Part shown: positions 1-8,588 of the stretch, piece by piece | Numbering within the stretch: the first letter of the stretch is position 1 | How the letters are laid out: every line of letters starts with the position of its first letter | Origin: Candidatus Cloacimonadota bacterium | Lineage (GTDB): Bacteria; Cloacimonadota; Cloacimonadia; Cloacimonadales; Cloacimonadaceae | NCBI GenBank assembly: GCA_023230025.1 | Contig: JALNYD010000023.1 | Span: 1-18,862, forward strand | Length of the DNA stretch: 18,862 nt | Reading direction: 5' to 3' | Notes under the pieces: generated by a model | Told to the model about the DNA's origin: nothing | Seen by the model: the letters and a program-made list of their open reading frames with translations, nothing else | Database searches by the model: none | Position numbers and translations under genes: made by a program

Positions 1-2472
1 GGGAAAACCACGGTATCATATCTGCTTTTTCAGATTCTGCGCAAAATGGGGTATAGTTGTGGATTGATCGGCACCCTGGGATATTGGATCAACGAAAAGC
101 ATCATAAAACCAATCATACCACTCCGGATATCCTTGAACTGCACCAGATCTACCATGAAATGTCTTCTGCAGGTGTGCAGCACGTGATCATGGAAGTTTC
201 ATCTCACGCTCTGGCTTTAGACAGAGTCTATAATATAGATTTCGATTTTTGCCTGTTTACCAATCTCAGCCGGGATCATCTGGATTTCCATCGGGATATG
301 GATGAGTACTTTGCTACCAAATATGTGTTGTTTGAACGCGCTATTCTAAACTCTGCCAATAGTGTAGTTAACATTGATGACGATCACGGCAGATTGATTG
401 CAGAGCGACTCAGCGCATCAAATGCCAATCTGGTCACGGTTGGCCACAGCGCAGCAGCAGATTTTCAAATCAGTGAAACTCAGACTCGTCTGGACGGCAG
501 CAAGATCACCTGCACCATCAATCAAACGGAGGTGCTGGAATTGCAGAGTCCCTTGATTGGATCATTCAATGTGGATAATCTGGCTTTGGCAGTGGCAACC
601 CTGGTGATGAAGGGCATGGCACCGGGAGATATATCTGCAGTAGTACCACATTTACTTTCTGTCCCAGGCCGGATCGATTCGGTTCCCAATGATCTGGGCA
701 TTGGAATATATGTAGATTATGCCCATACCCCCGATGCGATTATCAATCTTTTGAAGAGTATAGATAAACTGCCCCATCAACACATATTCACTGTGATCGG
801 CGCAGGTGGAAACAGGGATACCGGCAAGCGTCCTCTGATGCTGCAAGCAGCGCTGCGTCACAGTAATGCCGTGATTGTAACCGATGATAATCCCCGCTAT
901 GAGAATCCCGATCAAATTGTTCTGGATATCGTTCAGGACCGGGATATGGCACTACCCTGGTGGATTATCCGGGATCGCAGGATGGCTATCAATGCCGCTC
1001 TTAGAATAGCACAGCCTGGAGATATCGTATTGATATGCGGCAAGGGGCATGAAAACTATCAGGAGATTGAGGGACAACGCTTTGACTTCGATGATCGCCT
1101 GGTTGCCAAGCAATCGGTTGAAACAATCAACAATGACAAGGAAGAAGATGAACTCCTCCTTGCTCTCGATCCCTTGATGCTATACATCCTTGCCGAAAAG
1201 ATCAACCTGGGGATTCTGCCCACAAGCTCCGGCAGCTACTCTCATATCTGCACAGATAGCCGCAAGATCAAAGCTCACTCGGTATTCTTTGCCATCAAAG
1301 GCGAGAACTTCGACGGGAACCAATTTATCCCTGACATATTGGATGATCCCAGTTGTTTTGCGATTGGTTCCAGAACAGATATCACAAATCCCCGCTATCT
1401 ATGCGTTAACGATCCTGTATCATTGATGGCAGCAGTCCTGCGCAAGTATCTGCAAATGTTCGATCCTTACAAGATTGCCTTGACCGGTTCCACTGGCAAA
1501 ACCAGCACCAAGGAATTGATTGCTTCTGTGCTGGAACAAAATGCCCCCACACTGAGGACTCTAAAGAATGAAAACAATATCATTGGATTATGCCAGACCA
1601 TTATCAGGATTCTACCTCAACATAGGTATGCGGTATTTGAGATTGGAACCAATCATTTTGGCGAAATCGCTCTGCTAAGTGATACCATTCGTCCCGATGC
1701 AGGGATAATCCTGAATGTGGGGCCCTCTCATTTGCAATACTTTGGCGATGAAGAAGGTGTATTCAGGGAAAAAACTGAGCTCTTCAACCGCCCCCTTGAT
1801 CTGTGCCTGTATCCTGCCGATGATCCCCGCTTTGAACAATATCGGTCTAGCGGTACATCCGTGGGATATGACTCAAAGGCTGGCTACAGGATTTCCAGGG
1901 TTCAGCCAGAAGATTCCAGCCAAACTTTCTTTTTGAATGATGAACAATATGTGCTGCCCTATGCCGCTCCGCATTATGTGCTCAATTCGTCATTTACAAT
2001 CGCAGTGGCAAAGCATATTGGGATCCCTGTTGATCAGATTCAGATGGCTCTTCAGAAACCTGTTGCCATGGATATGCGGATGCAGATTGAACAAGTTTCT
2101 GGTAGGCAGCTTATCGTTGATTGCTATAATGCCAATCCTGTATCAATGCAAGCAGCGCTGGAGTTTTGGGCTGGATATCATCCCGAACTTCCACATCTTG
2201 CATTTCTAGGGGATATGCTGGAGTTGGGTGATAAAGCAGAAATGTATCACAGGATGATTGCCGCTATTCTGGCGGAGATATCTCATGATGAAGTTTACAC
2301 CGTGGGTAATCACTCCCTTGCCTACAACAATCAACCGTGCCGGCATTATGCCATAGTAGAGGGCTTGCTTAGCGATTTCCCGACTTTGCCTGATCAAGCA
2401 GTGATCCTGGTCAAAGCTTCTCATGGAATCCATCTGGAAAAACTACTACCCAAGCTTCGAGGAGAATACTGA
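1..2472 (+). CDS. murE-murF: MurE-MurF fusion: UDP-MurNAc-tripeptide synthetase / D-Ala-D-Ala-adding ligase (5' partial)
   Basis: This is one uninterrupted frame of 823 visible codons, and the window opens inside the MurE P-loop (GKTT at codons 1-4). About 110 N-terminal residues (the UDP-sugar-binding domain) therefore lie upstream, and the ATG at 46 is internal. The MurE half runs to about 1125. It has MEVSSHAL, a lysine at the carbamylated-Lys position (ATKYVLF), GNRDTGKRPLM, the DNPR motif at 886-897 that marks meso-diaminopimelate as the added amino acid, and GKGHE at 1039-1053. After a short acidic linker the MurF half starts at about 1150. It shows TDSRKIKAHSVFFAIKGE, a second P-loop GSTGKTS at 1486-1506, EIGTNHFGEIALLS, DCYNANPVSM and LGDMLELG. 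The protein should add meso-DAP and then D-Ala-D-Ala to UDP-MurNAc-dipeptide in the cytoplasm, using ATP at each step. No stop or good internal start separates the halves. The fusion is visible; substrate transfer between the two sites would be inference. Confidence 0.95.
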   Translation, partial: GKTTVSYLLFQILRKMGYSCGLIGTLGYWINEKHHKTNHTTPDILELHQIYHEMSSAGVQHVIMEVSSHALALDRVYNIDFDFCLFTNLSRDHLDFHRDMDEYFATKYVLFERAILNSANSVVNIDDDHGRLIAERLSASNANLVTVGHSAAADFQISETQTRLDGSKITCTINQTEVLELQSPLIGSFNVDNLALAVATLVMKGMAPGDISAVVPHLLSVPGRIDSVPNDLGIGIYVDYAHTPDAIINLLKSIDKLPHQHIFTVIGAGGNRDTGKRPLMLQAALRHSNAVIVTDDNPRYENPDQIVLDIVQDRDMALPWWIIRDRRMAINAALRIAQPGDIVLICGKGHENYQEIEGQRFDFDDRLVAKQSVETINNDKEEDELLLALDPLMLYILAEKINLGILPTSSGSYSHICTDSRKIKAHSVFFAIKGENFDGNQFIPDILDDPSCFAIGSRTDITNPRYLCVNDPVSLMAAVLRKYLQMFDPYKIALTGSTGKTSTKELIASVLEQNAPTLRTLKNENNIIGLCQTIIRILPQHRYAVFEIGTNHFGEIALLSDTIRPDAGIILNVGPSHLQYFGDEEGVFREKTELFNRPLDLCLYPADDPRFEQYRSSGTSVGYDSKAGYRISRVQPEDSSQTFFLNDEQYVLPYAAPHYVLNSSFTIAVAKHIGIPVDQIQMALQKPVAMDMRMQIEQVSGRQLIVDCYNANPVSMQAALEFWAGYHPELPHLAFLGDMLELGDKAEMYHRMIAAILAEISHDEVYTVGNHSLAYNNQPCRHYAIVEGLLSDFPTLPDQAVILVKASHGIHLEKLLPKLRGEY

Positions 2473-3575
2473 TGCTTTATCACCTGTTGTATCCCCTGGC
2501 AGATTATTCCATCGTGTTCAATGTGTTTCGCTATGTTACTTTCCGTTCAATCGGAGCTTTCATTACGGCTCTGGTGTTCACGCTTTTCTTTGGGCCTCCC
2601 TTTATCGCCATGCTTAAGCGTAAAGCCGCAGTAGAAAGCATTGATGAAGATATGCCAGAGAAACACAGAATCAAAGCAGGTACACCCACGATGGGTGGCT
2701 TGATCATCCTGGTAGCCCTGATGGTGGCATCTCTGTTTTGGAACATCCTCACTAATTATGCCATTCTAATGATGTACTTGAGTACTCTATGGCTGGGGAT
2801 TCTGGGATTCCTGGATGATTATCTGAAGAACTTTGTGAAAGCTAAAAAGGGCTTGATACCCCGCTACAAGCTTTGGGGACAGATCTCGATCGGGCTGATT
2901 CTCACATTGTCCATCTATTACAGTGCGGGCGCTGGGGATCACATCACCGCAATCCAGATCCCCTTTCTCAAAAACATGTATTTGGAGTTGGGAATCCTCT
3001 TTATACCCTTTACGATTTTTATGATCACCGGCAGTTCCAATGCTGTGAACCTGACCGATGGTCTGGATGGCCTGGCAGCAGGAACTCTGGCCTTTGCAGC
3101 GCTGGGCTTGGGGATCATGAGTTATCTGAAGGGCAACTTCATTGCTGCCGATTATCTGAATCTTGAATACATCGGTAATGCTGGCGAACTGACCGTCTTT
3201 ATTTCTGCCCTGATGGGAGCTCTAATCGGCTTCCTGTGGTACAATAGCTATCCGGCTCAAGTATTCATGGGAGATACAGGATCTCTCGCTCTGGGAGGAA
3301 TCCTGGCTGTGATATCAGTCCTGCTCAAAGAGCAAATCTTCCTGGTAATCATAGGCTTTATATTCGTTGTGGAAACCTTTAGTGTGATCTTCCAAAGAAG
3401 CTGGTTTAAATATACCAAAAGGAAGCTTGGAGCTGGGCGCAGACTCTTTCTGTGTGCTCCCATCCATCACCATTATGAGCTAAGGGGTATTCACGAAACC
3501 AAAATAGTTATGCGTTTTTACATAGTGGCCATCCTGTTGGTTGCAGTTGGCCTAAGCACGATAAAATTGCGATAG
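2472..3575 (+). CDS. mraY: Phospho-N-acetylmuramoyl-pentapeptide-transferase (MraY)
   Basis: This is an integral membrane enzyme that transfers phospho-MurNAc-pentapeptide from UDP to undecaprenyl phosphate, giving lipid I. Its 367 residues match the family's usual length, with about ten hydrophobic segments. Family motifs are present in order: the Asp pair D115-D116 in FLDDY, NAVNLTDGLDGLAAG, FMGDTGSLALGG with D268, and the cytoplasmic triple histidine (H332-H334) in APIHHHYE. The ATG overlaps the murEF stop by one base (TGATG), and GAGGAGA lies just upstream at 2459-2465, so translation is probably coupled. It sits between MurF, which makes its substrate, and murD. Nothing appears degenerate. 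Confidence 0.97.
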   Translation: MLYHLLYPLADYSIVFNVFRYVTFRSIGAFITALVFTLFFGPPFIAMLKRKAAVESIDEDMPEKHRIKAGTPTMGGLIILVALMVASLFWNILTNYAILMMYLSTLWLGILGFLDDYLKNFVKAKKGLIPRYKLWGQISIGLILTLSIYYSAGAGDHITAIQIPFLKNMYLELGILFIPFTIFMITGSSNAVNLTDGLDGLAAGTLAFAALGLGIMSYLKGNFIAADYLNLEYIGNAGELTVFISALMGALIGFLWYNSYPAQVFMGDTGSLALGGILAVISVLLKEQIFLVIIGFIFVVETFSVIFQRSWFKYTKRKLGAGRRLFLCAPIHHHYELRGIHETKIVMRFYIVAILLVAVGLSTIKLR

Positions 3576-3583
3576 AAGGAATA

Positions 3584-4927
3584 ATGATGTTTGATGCTAG
3601 CACAAAGTATGGCATTCTGGGTATGGCCCGTAGTGGGATAGCTGCGGCATATAAGATCAAGGAATTAGGCGGAAATGCCTTCCTCAGCGAAGTGCAGTGG
3701 AAGGATAAGATTCCCGCTGCCAAAGAGCTGATCAAGAACTTCGATTGTGAGTTTGGTGGTCATACTGATAGACTTCTGGATTGCGATGTCTTGATCGTGA
3801 GTCCGGGCATCCCTCTTGATCTGCCGATTATTCTCAAAGCCAGACAAAAGGGGATTGAACTGATCTCTGAGATAGAGTTTGGATTCCGCATCAAAGCCCC
3901 GGATAGCACTGTTATTGCCGTCACTGGTTCCAATGGAAAAAGCACTACAGCCAGCATGATCCATCACATCCTGGAAGGCATGGGCAAAAAGAGCATACTG
4001 GCTGGGAACATCGGTGATGCTTTCTGCAGTTTCCCAATTCACAAGCCTGGCATCGAATACATTGTATTGGAAATCAGCAGCTTTCAGCTGGATTTGATTC
4101 AAAGCTTTGCCCCTCATGTGGCTGTGCTGCTCAATATCACTCCAGACCATCTGAATCGGTATCCCAATTTCGAGGCATACAGTCTTAGCAAGATGCGTAT
4201 CTTTAGCGCTCAGCAACCTGAGGATTATGCCATCATTCACCGTGATTCAATTGAAATAACCAGGAATGCTGGGGCAATCTGTTCCCAAAAGCTGGATTTT
4301 TCCATAGAAAGTGCTGAAGCTGCAGCATTCCTTGATGACAAGTTCATCAGTATCGATGGCCATAAACTCTCCATCTATGAATTGCAAATCATGGGGCCTC
4401 ACAACATATTGAACTCGATGGCCGCATTATTGGCAATCAAAGCGTTGCAGTTGGATCTGAAGAATGCCATGAAAGCTTGCAAAAGCTTCAAGGCTCTTCC
4501 CCATCGTCTGGAGTATGTGGACAGCATCAATGGCGTCATGTTTTACAATGACTCCAAAGCTACAAACTGCGACTCAGTACGCAGTGCCCTGGAGTCTTTC
4601 GATAAACCCATCCGAGTAATCCTTGGCGGGTCAAATAAAGGCGAGGATTTCTCGGTTCTTACCAATGCCTTGCAGAAGCATGCCACAAAAGCATATATCA
4701 CTGGTGAAACTCAGGATTTGATGCGTCAGGCCTGGTTGGGCAAGTTGCCTCTGCACTTCGAGGATGATTTCAAAGAGTGTATCCGCGCAGCGCTTGATGA
4801 TGCCGCAATGGGCGACAACATCGTGTTAAGCCCTGCCTGTGCCAGTTTTGATCATTTTCTGAACTTTGAGCATCGGGGAGAAACCTTTAAGGCCATTGTA
4901 AAGGAACTTAAGCGTGAAAAGGAATAG
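3584..4927 (+). CDS. murD: UDP-N-acetylmuramoylalanine--D-glutamate ligase (MurD)
   Basis: This cytoplasmic ATP-dependent ligase adds D-glutamate to UDP-MurNAc-L-alanine, the step before MurE. At 447 residues it has the normal family length. The N-terminal Rossmann part begins KYGILGMARSGIAAA. The P-loop GSNGKST is at residues 115-121, followed by LEISSFQLD, NITPDHLNRY, the central HNILNSMAA and the C-terminal YNDSKATNCDS. Two adjacent ATGs are possible (3584 and 3587). The Shine-Dalgarno AGAAGGA at 3574-3580 is better spaced for 3587, so the true product may be one residue shorter. Eight bases separate it from mraY. Its 3' end overlaps the ftsW start by 14 bases. Confidence 0.96.
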   Translation: MMFDASTKYGILGMARSGIAAAYKIKELGGNAFLSEVQWKDKIPAAKELIKNFDCEFGGHTDRLLDCDVLIVSPGIPLDLPIILKARQKGIELISEIEFGFRIKAPDSTVIAVTGSNGKSTTASMIHHILEGMGKKSILAGNIGDAFCSFPIHKPGIEYIVLEISSFQLDLIQSFAPHVAVLLNITPDHLNRYPNFEAYSLSKMRIFSAQQPEDYAIIHRDSIEITRNAGAICSQKLDFSIESAEAAAFLDDKFISIDGHKLSIYELQIMGPHNILNSMAALLAIKALQLDLKNAMKACKSFKALPHRLEYVDSINGVMFYNDSKATNCDSVRSALESFDKPIRVILGGSNKGEDFSVLTNALQKHATKAYITGETQDLMRQAWLGKLPLHFEDDFKECIRAALDDAAMGDNIVLSPACASFDHFLNFEHRGETFKAIVKELKREKE

Positions 4928-6056
4928 ACTGAGCAGCTATGTGATCGGCTTTGACCGTACCATTTTGCTCAGTTATCTGTTGCTGGCGATCATTGGGCTG
5001 ATTGTGATGGTGGATATCTCATCCGTCCAGAGCTCCATGATGTATTTCTATAGGCAGGGATTCTTCTTTGTTATCTCAGCGATCGTGGCGATCGTGATTC
5101 TATATGTCGTCAATCTGGAAAAGATGCGCTTTGCCAATACCTATCTGGTCTATCTTGCAATCATCATGCTGGTTATGGTGTTGCTGAAAGGAACGACAGT
5201 TAAGGGTGCCACCCGTGGTTTGAGACTGGGACCCTTGAGTGTTCAGCCCTCATTCTTTGCCAGAATTGCTCTGGTATTCTTTTTTGCCAATGTGCTGGAC
5301 AAAAAGAATGAACTGCTGCAGGCTACCAAGAACATCCTGCACTTCCCACAGAACTTTCCGGAATTGAGTTTACTTAGCCTACTGGTTTTTGGACTGATCT
5401 TCATGGAAAAGCACCTTTCGGCAATCATTATCGGAGGCATCACCCTGATCAGCTTGCTCTTTTATGCCGGAATCCGCAAACGCATCATCCTGATCTTACT
5501 CGCAGTGGGTCTGATTGCCGGCATGCTGATTATTACCAAAGGTGATAGTTTCCGAATGCAGCGAATGCGTACCTTCAAGAAATATAGCCTATTCTTCAAA
5601 GAACGAGATCTCTCTCAATCCGCAGACGCTGATTATCAGGTGCGAGAAAGCTTGACTGCGCTTACTTCCGGAGGCCTTTTTGGAACCGGCATATCCCGCG
5701 GACGCGCCAAGCACTACTACCTTCCTGAAGCCCGCACAGACTACGTTTATACTATCATTGGTGAGGAATGGGGATATCTGGGAGCCATGCTGGTGTTTCT
5801 CTTACACAGCATGCTCTTCTTTGCCACTCTCAGAATGGCCAATCGGCATGAGAACCGTTACTATCGTTTCCTGGGAGTAGGCATGGCTTTGAACATCTAT
5901 GCCAATGTCCTGGTAAACACTGGAGTAGCAATGTCCATTCTGCCTCCCACTGGTAACACATTACCTTTCATAAGTTATGGCGGTAGCGCTCTCATGATGG
6001 ATAGCATTGCCGTAGGTGTGATTCTGAACATCAGCGCACAAAGGAGAACAGTGTGA
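4914..6056 (+). CDS. ftsW: SEDS-family septal peptidoglycan glycosyltransferase (FtsW)
   Basis: This polytopic membrane protein of 380 residues belongs to the SEDS (FtsW/RodA/SpoVE) family, which polymerises glycan strands from lipid II with a partner class b PBP. The family signature is clear near the C-terminus (PPTGNTLPFISYGGSALMM). The putative catalytic aspartate D276 lies in LPEARTDYVYTIIGEE, matching the EAHTDF segment of FtsW. FtsW rather than RodA is chosen from its place between murD and murG. The GTG start is inside the murD 3' end, with AAGGA at 4901-4905; the next ATG would remove most of the first membrane segment. One oddity is that the usually conserved QPSE motif reads QPSF here (residues 111-114). 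Confidence 0.92.
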   Translation: MKRNRLSSYVIGFDRTILLSYLLLAIIGLIVMVDISSVQSSMMYFYRQGFFFVISAIVAIVILYVVNLEKMRFANTYLVYLAIIMLVMVLLKGTTVKGATRGLRLGPLSVQPSFFARIALVFFFANVLDKKNELLQATKNILHFPQNFPELSLLSLLVFGLIFMEKHLSAIIIGGITLISLLFYAGIRKRIILILLAVGLIAGMLIITKGDSFRMQRMRTFKKYSLFFKERDLSQSADADYQVRESLTALTSGGLFGTGISRGRAKHYYLPEARTDYVYTIIGEEWGYLGAMLVFLLHSMLFFATLRMANRHENRYYRFLGVGMALNIYANVLVNTGVAMSILPPTGNTLPFISYGGSALMMDSIAVGVILNISAQRRTV

Positions 6057-7096
6057 AGTTTGCTTTTGGAGCCGGAGGCACCGGAGGACACATCATTCCC
6101 GCCATCGCAATGGCAACCGAGCTGAAGCGTCGTGGGCATGAATGTGTATTTATTGGTAATGCCAACAGCATGGAAGAACGGCTGACTGCAAATGCCGGAT
6201 TTGGCTTTCATACGATGAAGGTGCAAAAGCTCTATCGCAAGCTGACTCCTGCCAATCTGCTCTTCCCCTATTATCTGAGCAGCAGCATCCTGAAGTGCCG
6301 GAAACTTTTGCAGGATTGTGACGGAGTCATCACCACAGGTGGATTTGTAGCAGGGCCGGTAGCACTCGCCGCCATATCCCGCAAGATCCCCTGTTTTCTG
6401 CATGAAAGCAATTCCTATCCCGGGCTTACCACCCGGCATTTAGCCTCCAGACTCACCCGCATCTACATATCTTTTGAAGATAGCCGCAAGTATCTGCCAC
6501 TGAATAAGCTGCGCAATTTTGGCATCCCCATTGTGGAACCCAGAGACAAGCAAGAGTTCTCCTTTGAGCAGCTTTCGCTTCAGAATAACAAACCTACAAT
6601 CCTGATCACTGGCGGGTCTCAAGGCTCGGTGGCCATCAATGACGCCGTGGCATCAATTGCCAAGGTACTACTGCAGAATTGGCAGATCATCTGGCAGACA
6701 GGAGCGTATAGCTATCATCGTTATCAAGAAATGTTCAAGGATGTTCAGGGCATTTACCTGTTTGATTTCTCTCCCAATCTAGCGCAGATGATGCGCAAAG
6801 TGCAGCTTGCCATAACCAGAGCCGGAGCTTTGACCATTGCTGAGCTTGAAGCTGCCAGGATTCCAGCCATCCTGATCCCTCTTCCCACTGCTGCCGAAAA
6901 CCATCAGTATTACAATGCTCTGGCTCAAAAGAACAAGGGCGTCGCAGAACTCATCGCGCAGAAGGATTTGAGCCCCCAAACCCTGCTGACAGCAATCTCA
7001 ACCGTGGATCACTGGCTCAATAAAAGAGCAATGCAAGCCTTGCCAGAGAACAATGCAACCCACAACATCATCAACGATATTCTAAGCTTTTATTGA
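6053..7096 (+). CDS. murG: Lipid II synthase, UDP-GlcNAc:lipid I GlcNAc transferase (MurG)
   Basis: This GT28-family enzyme acts on the inner face of the membrane and adds GlcNAc to lipid I to give lipid II, the substrate of FtsW. Its 347 residues match the family. The N-terminal glycine loop GAGGTGGHI at residues 6-14 and FLHESNSYPG mark the acceptor-binding half. LITGGSQGS, the UDP-GlcNAc motif ITRAGALTIAELEA and LIPLPTAAENHQ mark the donor-binding half. The GTG start overlaps the ftsW stop by four bases (GTGA), with AAGGAGA at 6041-6047. This arrangement implies translational coupling. Confidence 0.96.
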   Translation: MKFAFGAGGTGGHIIPAIAMATELKRRGHECVFIGNANSMEERLTANAGFGFHTMKVQKLYRKLTPANLLFPYYLSSSILKCRKLLQDCDGVITTGGFVAGPVALAAISRKIPCFLHESNSYPGLTTRHLASRLTRIYISFEDSRKYLPLNKLRNFGIPIVEPRDKQEFSFEQLSLQNNKPTILITGGSQGSVAINDAVASIAKVLLQNWQIIWQTGAYSYHRYQEMFKDVQGIYLFDFSPNLAQMMRKVQLAITRAGALTIAELEAARIPAILIPLPTAAENHQYYNALAQKNKGVAELIAQKDLSPQTLLTAISTVDHWLNKRAMQALPENNATHNIINDILSFY

Positions 7097-7102
7097 AGGA
7101 GA
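7096..7102 (+). promoter_or_regulatory. Ribosome binding site that fixes the murC start
   Basis: AAGGAGA overlaps the last base of the murG stop and lies five bases before the ATG at 7108. A TTG at 7093 would open the same frame five codons earlier, but it sits upstream of this site and inside murG. The ATG is therefore the supported start. Confidence 0.85.
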
Positions 7103-7107
7103 ACACA

Positions 7108-8520
7108 ATGCTTGGCAGAACTAAGAAGATACATTTCATCGGCATCGGTGGCATCGGGATGAGCGGAATCGCTGAATTCCTGCACAACCAGGGCCTGGAA
7201 ATTAGCGGTTCGGACATGAAGAAAACCGAACTGACTGCACATTTGGAAAGCCTTGGCATTGCGATCACCGAAGGTCATGATCCAGGACTGATCAAGGATA
7301 CGGACGTGGTAGTCAAATCCTCAGCAGTGAAGGATGACAACCCCGAAATCATTGCCGCCAAAGCGATGAAGATTCCAGTTATACGCAGAGCAGAAATGCT
7401 GGCCGAAATCACCCGTATGAGCTTCTCCATCGGCATCTCTGGTACTCATGGCAAAACCACCAGCACATCAATGGCAGGCTTGGTTTTGGAAGCAGCGGGG
7501 CTAGACCCAACCATCATCGTGGGTGGCAAAGTGAAAAACTTTGGCAGCAACAACGTTATGGGCTCCGGTAAATACATCGTGGTGGAAGCGGATGAATATG
7601 ACCACTCCTTCCTCTCCCTCACCCCCTGCATTGCCGGAATTACTAACGTCGATGAAGATCATCTGGATTGTTACCGCAATCTGGAAGATATCAAAGGCGC
7701 ATTCATCGAATATGCAAACAAAGTTCCTTTCTTTGGTAGTGTCATTGCCTGTCTGGACGATCCAGGGGTGCAGGCGATCCTGCCTCATATCAACAAGAAA
7801 ATTGTCACTTACGGACTCTCCCGCCAGGCGGACGTGCAGGCTTTGAACATTGTGATGAGGAACTTCAAAACTACTTATGACCTTTCCTACAAAGGTTATA
7901 AGCTGGGTATCATCACAATGAACGTCTCTGGCAAACACAACGTCCAAAACTCCCTTCTGGCTGCCTCCATCGGCTTGGAACTGGATCTGCCCTTCAAGAG
8001 CATCCAGGATGCCATGGCTTCTTTTAATGGAGTGTACAGACGCTTTGAACTCAAAGGAGAAGCTGCTGGAATAACAGTTTATGACGATTATGCGCATCAT
8101 CCCACTGAGATCATCGCTACTCTGGAAGGATTCAAGGACAGCGTCAATCGCCGCATTGTCGCACTGTTTCAACCACATCTGTATTCCCGCACTAGAGATC
8201 TATACGAAAAGTTTGGCAAGGCCTTTTTTAGCTGTGACTGCCTGATCCTTGCCCCAATCTATCCAGCTCGGGAGCTGCCCATCACCGGCGTTAGCTCCAA
8301 ACTTATTGCTGATGTAGCTATTCAAAGCGGACATCACAACGTACATGTAATCTCGAATAATGATGATATCATCAAGCACACCATAGGTTTATTGCAACCC
8401 GATGACATTCTGATTACCATCGGAGCTGGCAATATCTGGCAATATGGTGAAGAAATCCTGGCTCAGCTTAAGAAAAGTGTTGACACAAACAGTAAAGCCC
8501 AAAAAAGTAGCAACTTATGA
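7108..8520 (+). CDS. murC: UDP-N-acetylmuramate--L-alanine ligase (MurC)
   Basis: This cytoplasmic ATP-dependent ligase adds L-alanine to UDP-MurNAc, the first amino-acid step of stem-peptide synthesis. With the ATG at 7108 it has 470 residues, a usual MurC length. Visible motifs are the N-terminal dinucleotide-type loop IHFIGIGGIGMSGIAEFL, the P-loop GTHGKT with K116, VVEADEYDHSFL, NVDEDHLDCY, HNVQNSLLAASIG and DDYAHHPTEI. The last 15 or so residues are Lys/Ser-rich and probably disordered. The gene is followed by 68 bases before ftsQ, the only real gap in the cluster. Confidence 0.96.
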   Translation: MLGRTKKIHFIGIGGIGMSGIAEFLHNQGLEISGSDMKKTELTAHLESLGIAITEGHDPGLIKDTDVVVKSSAVKDDNPEIIAAKAMKIPVIRRAEMLAEITRMSFSIGISGTHGKTTSTSMAGLVLEAAGLDPTIIVGGKVKNFGSNNVMGSGKYIVVEADEYDHSFLSLTPCIAGITNVDEDHLDCYRNLEDIKGAFIEYANKVPFFGSVIACLDDPGVQAILPHINKKIVTYGLSRQADVQALNIVMRNFKTTYDLSYKGYKLGIITMNVSGKHNVQNSLLAASIGLELDLPFKSIQDAMASFNGVYRRFELKGEAAGITVYDDYAHHPTEIIATLEGFKDSVNRRIVALFQPHLYSRTRDLYEKFGKAFFSCDCLILAPIYPARELPITGVSSKLIADVAIQSGHHNVHVISNNDDIIKHTIGLLQPDDILITIGAGNIWQYGEEILAQLKKSVDTNSKAQKSSNL

Positions 8521-8573
8521 GTTTGCATGGACAAATCCAAATTCCGAGCTGGCAGCTGCAAACACATGAATAA
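8517..8573 (+). other. Possible 18-codon ORF between murC and ftsQ
   Basis: An ATG overlaps the murC stop (ATGA) and opens an 18-codon frame ending in TAA at 8571-8573. The peptide would begin MSLHGQIQIP and end QLQTHE. It has no convincing Shine-Dalgarno, no membrane segment and no recognisable motif. The frame is the same as ftsQ and is separated from it by that TAA. It may be a coupling peptide, the eroded remnant of a gene once between murC and ftsQ, or chance. I cannot assign a function. Confidence 0.2.
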
Positions 8574-8588
8574 CAACAAGGTAGTGAT

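Noticed and set aside
46..48. ATG at 46 as the start of the murE-murF gene
   Set aside because: The frame is open to base 1 and encodes the P-loop GKTT before it, so the gene begins upstream of the window.
3665..4240. Open frame of 191 codons on the minus strand inside murD
   Set aside because: It lies wholly antisense to a well-supported murD, has no family features and has no ribosome binding context. It is a frame shadow.
7501..8178. Open frame of 225 codons on the minus strand inside murC
   Set aside because: It is antisense to murC, whose motifs span the region, and the peptide shows no recognisable domain.
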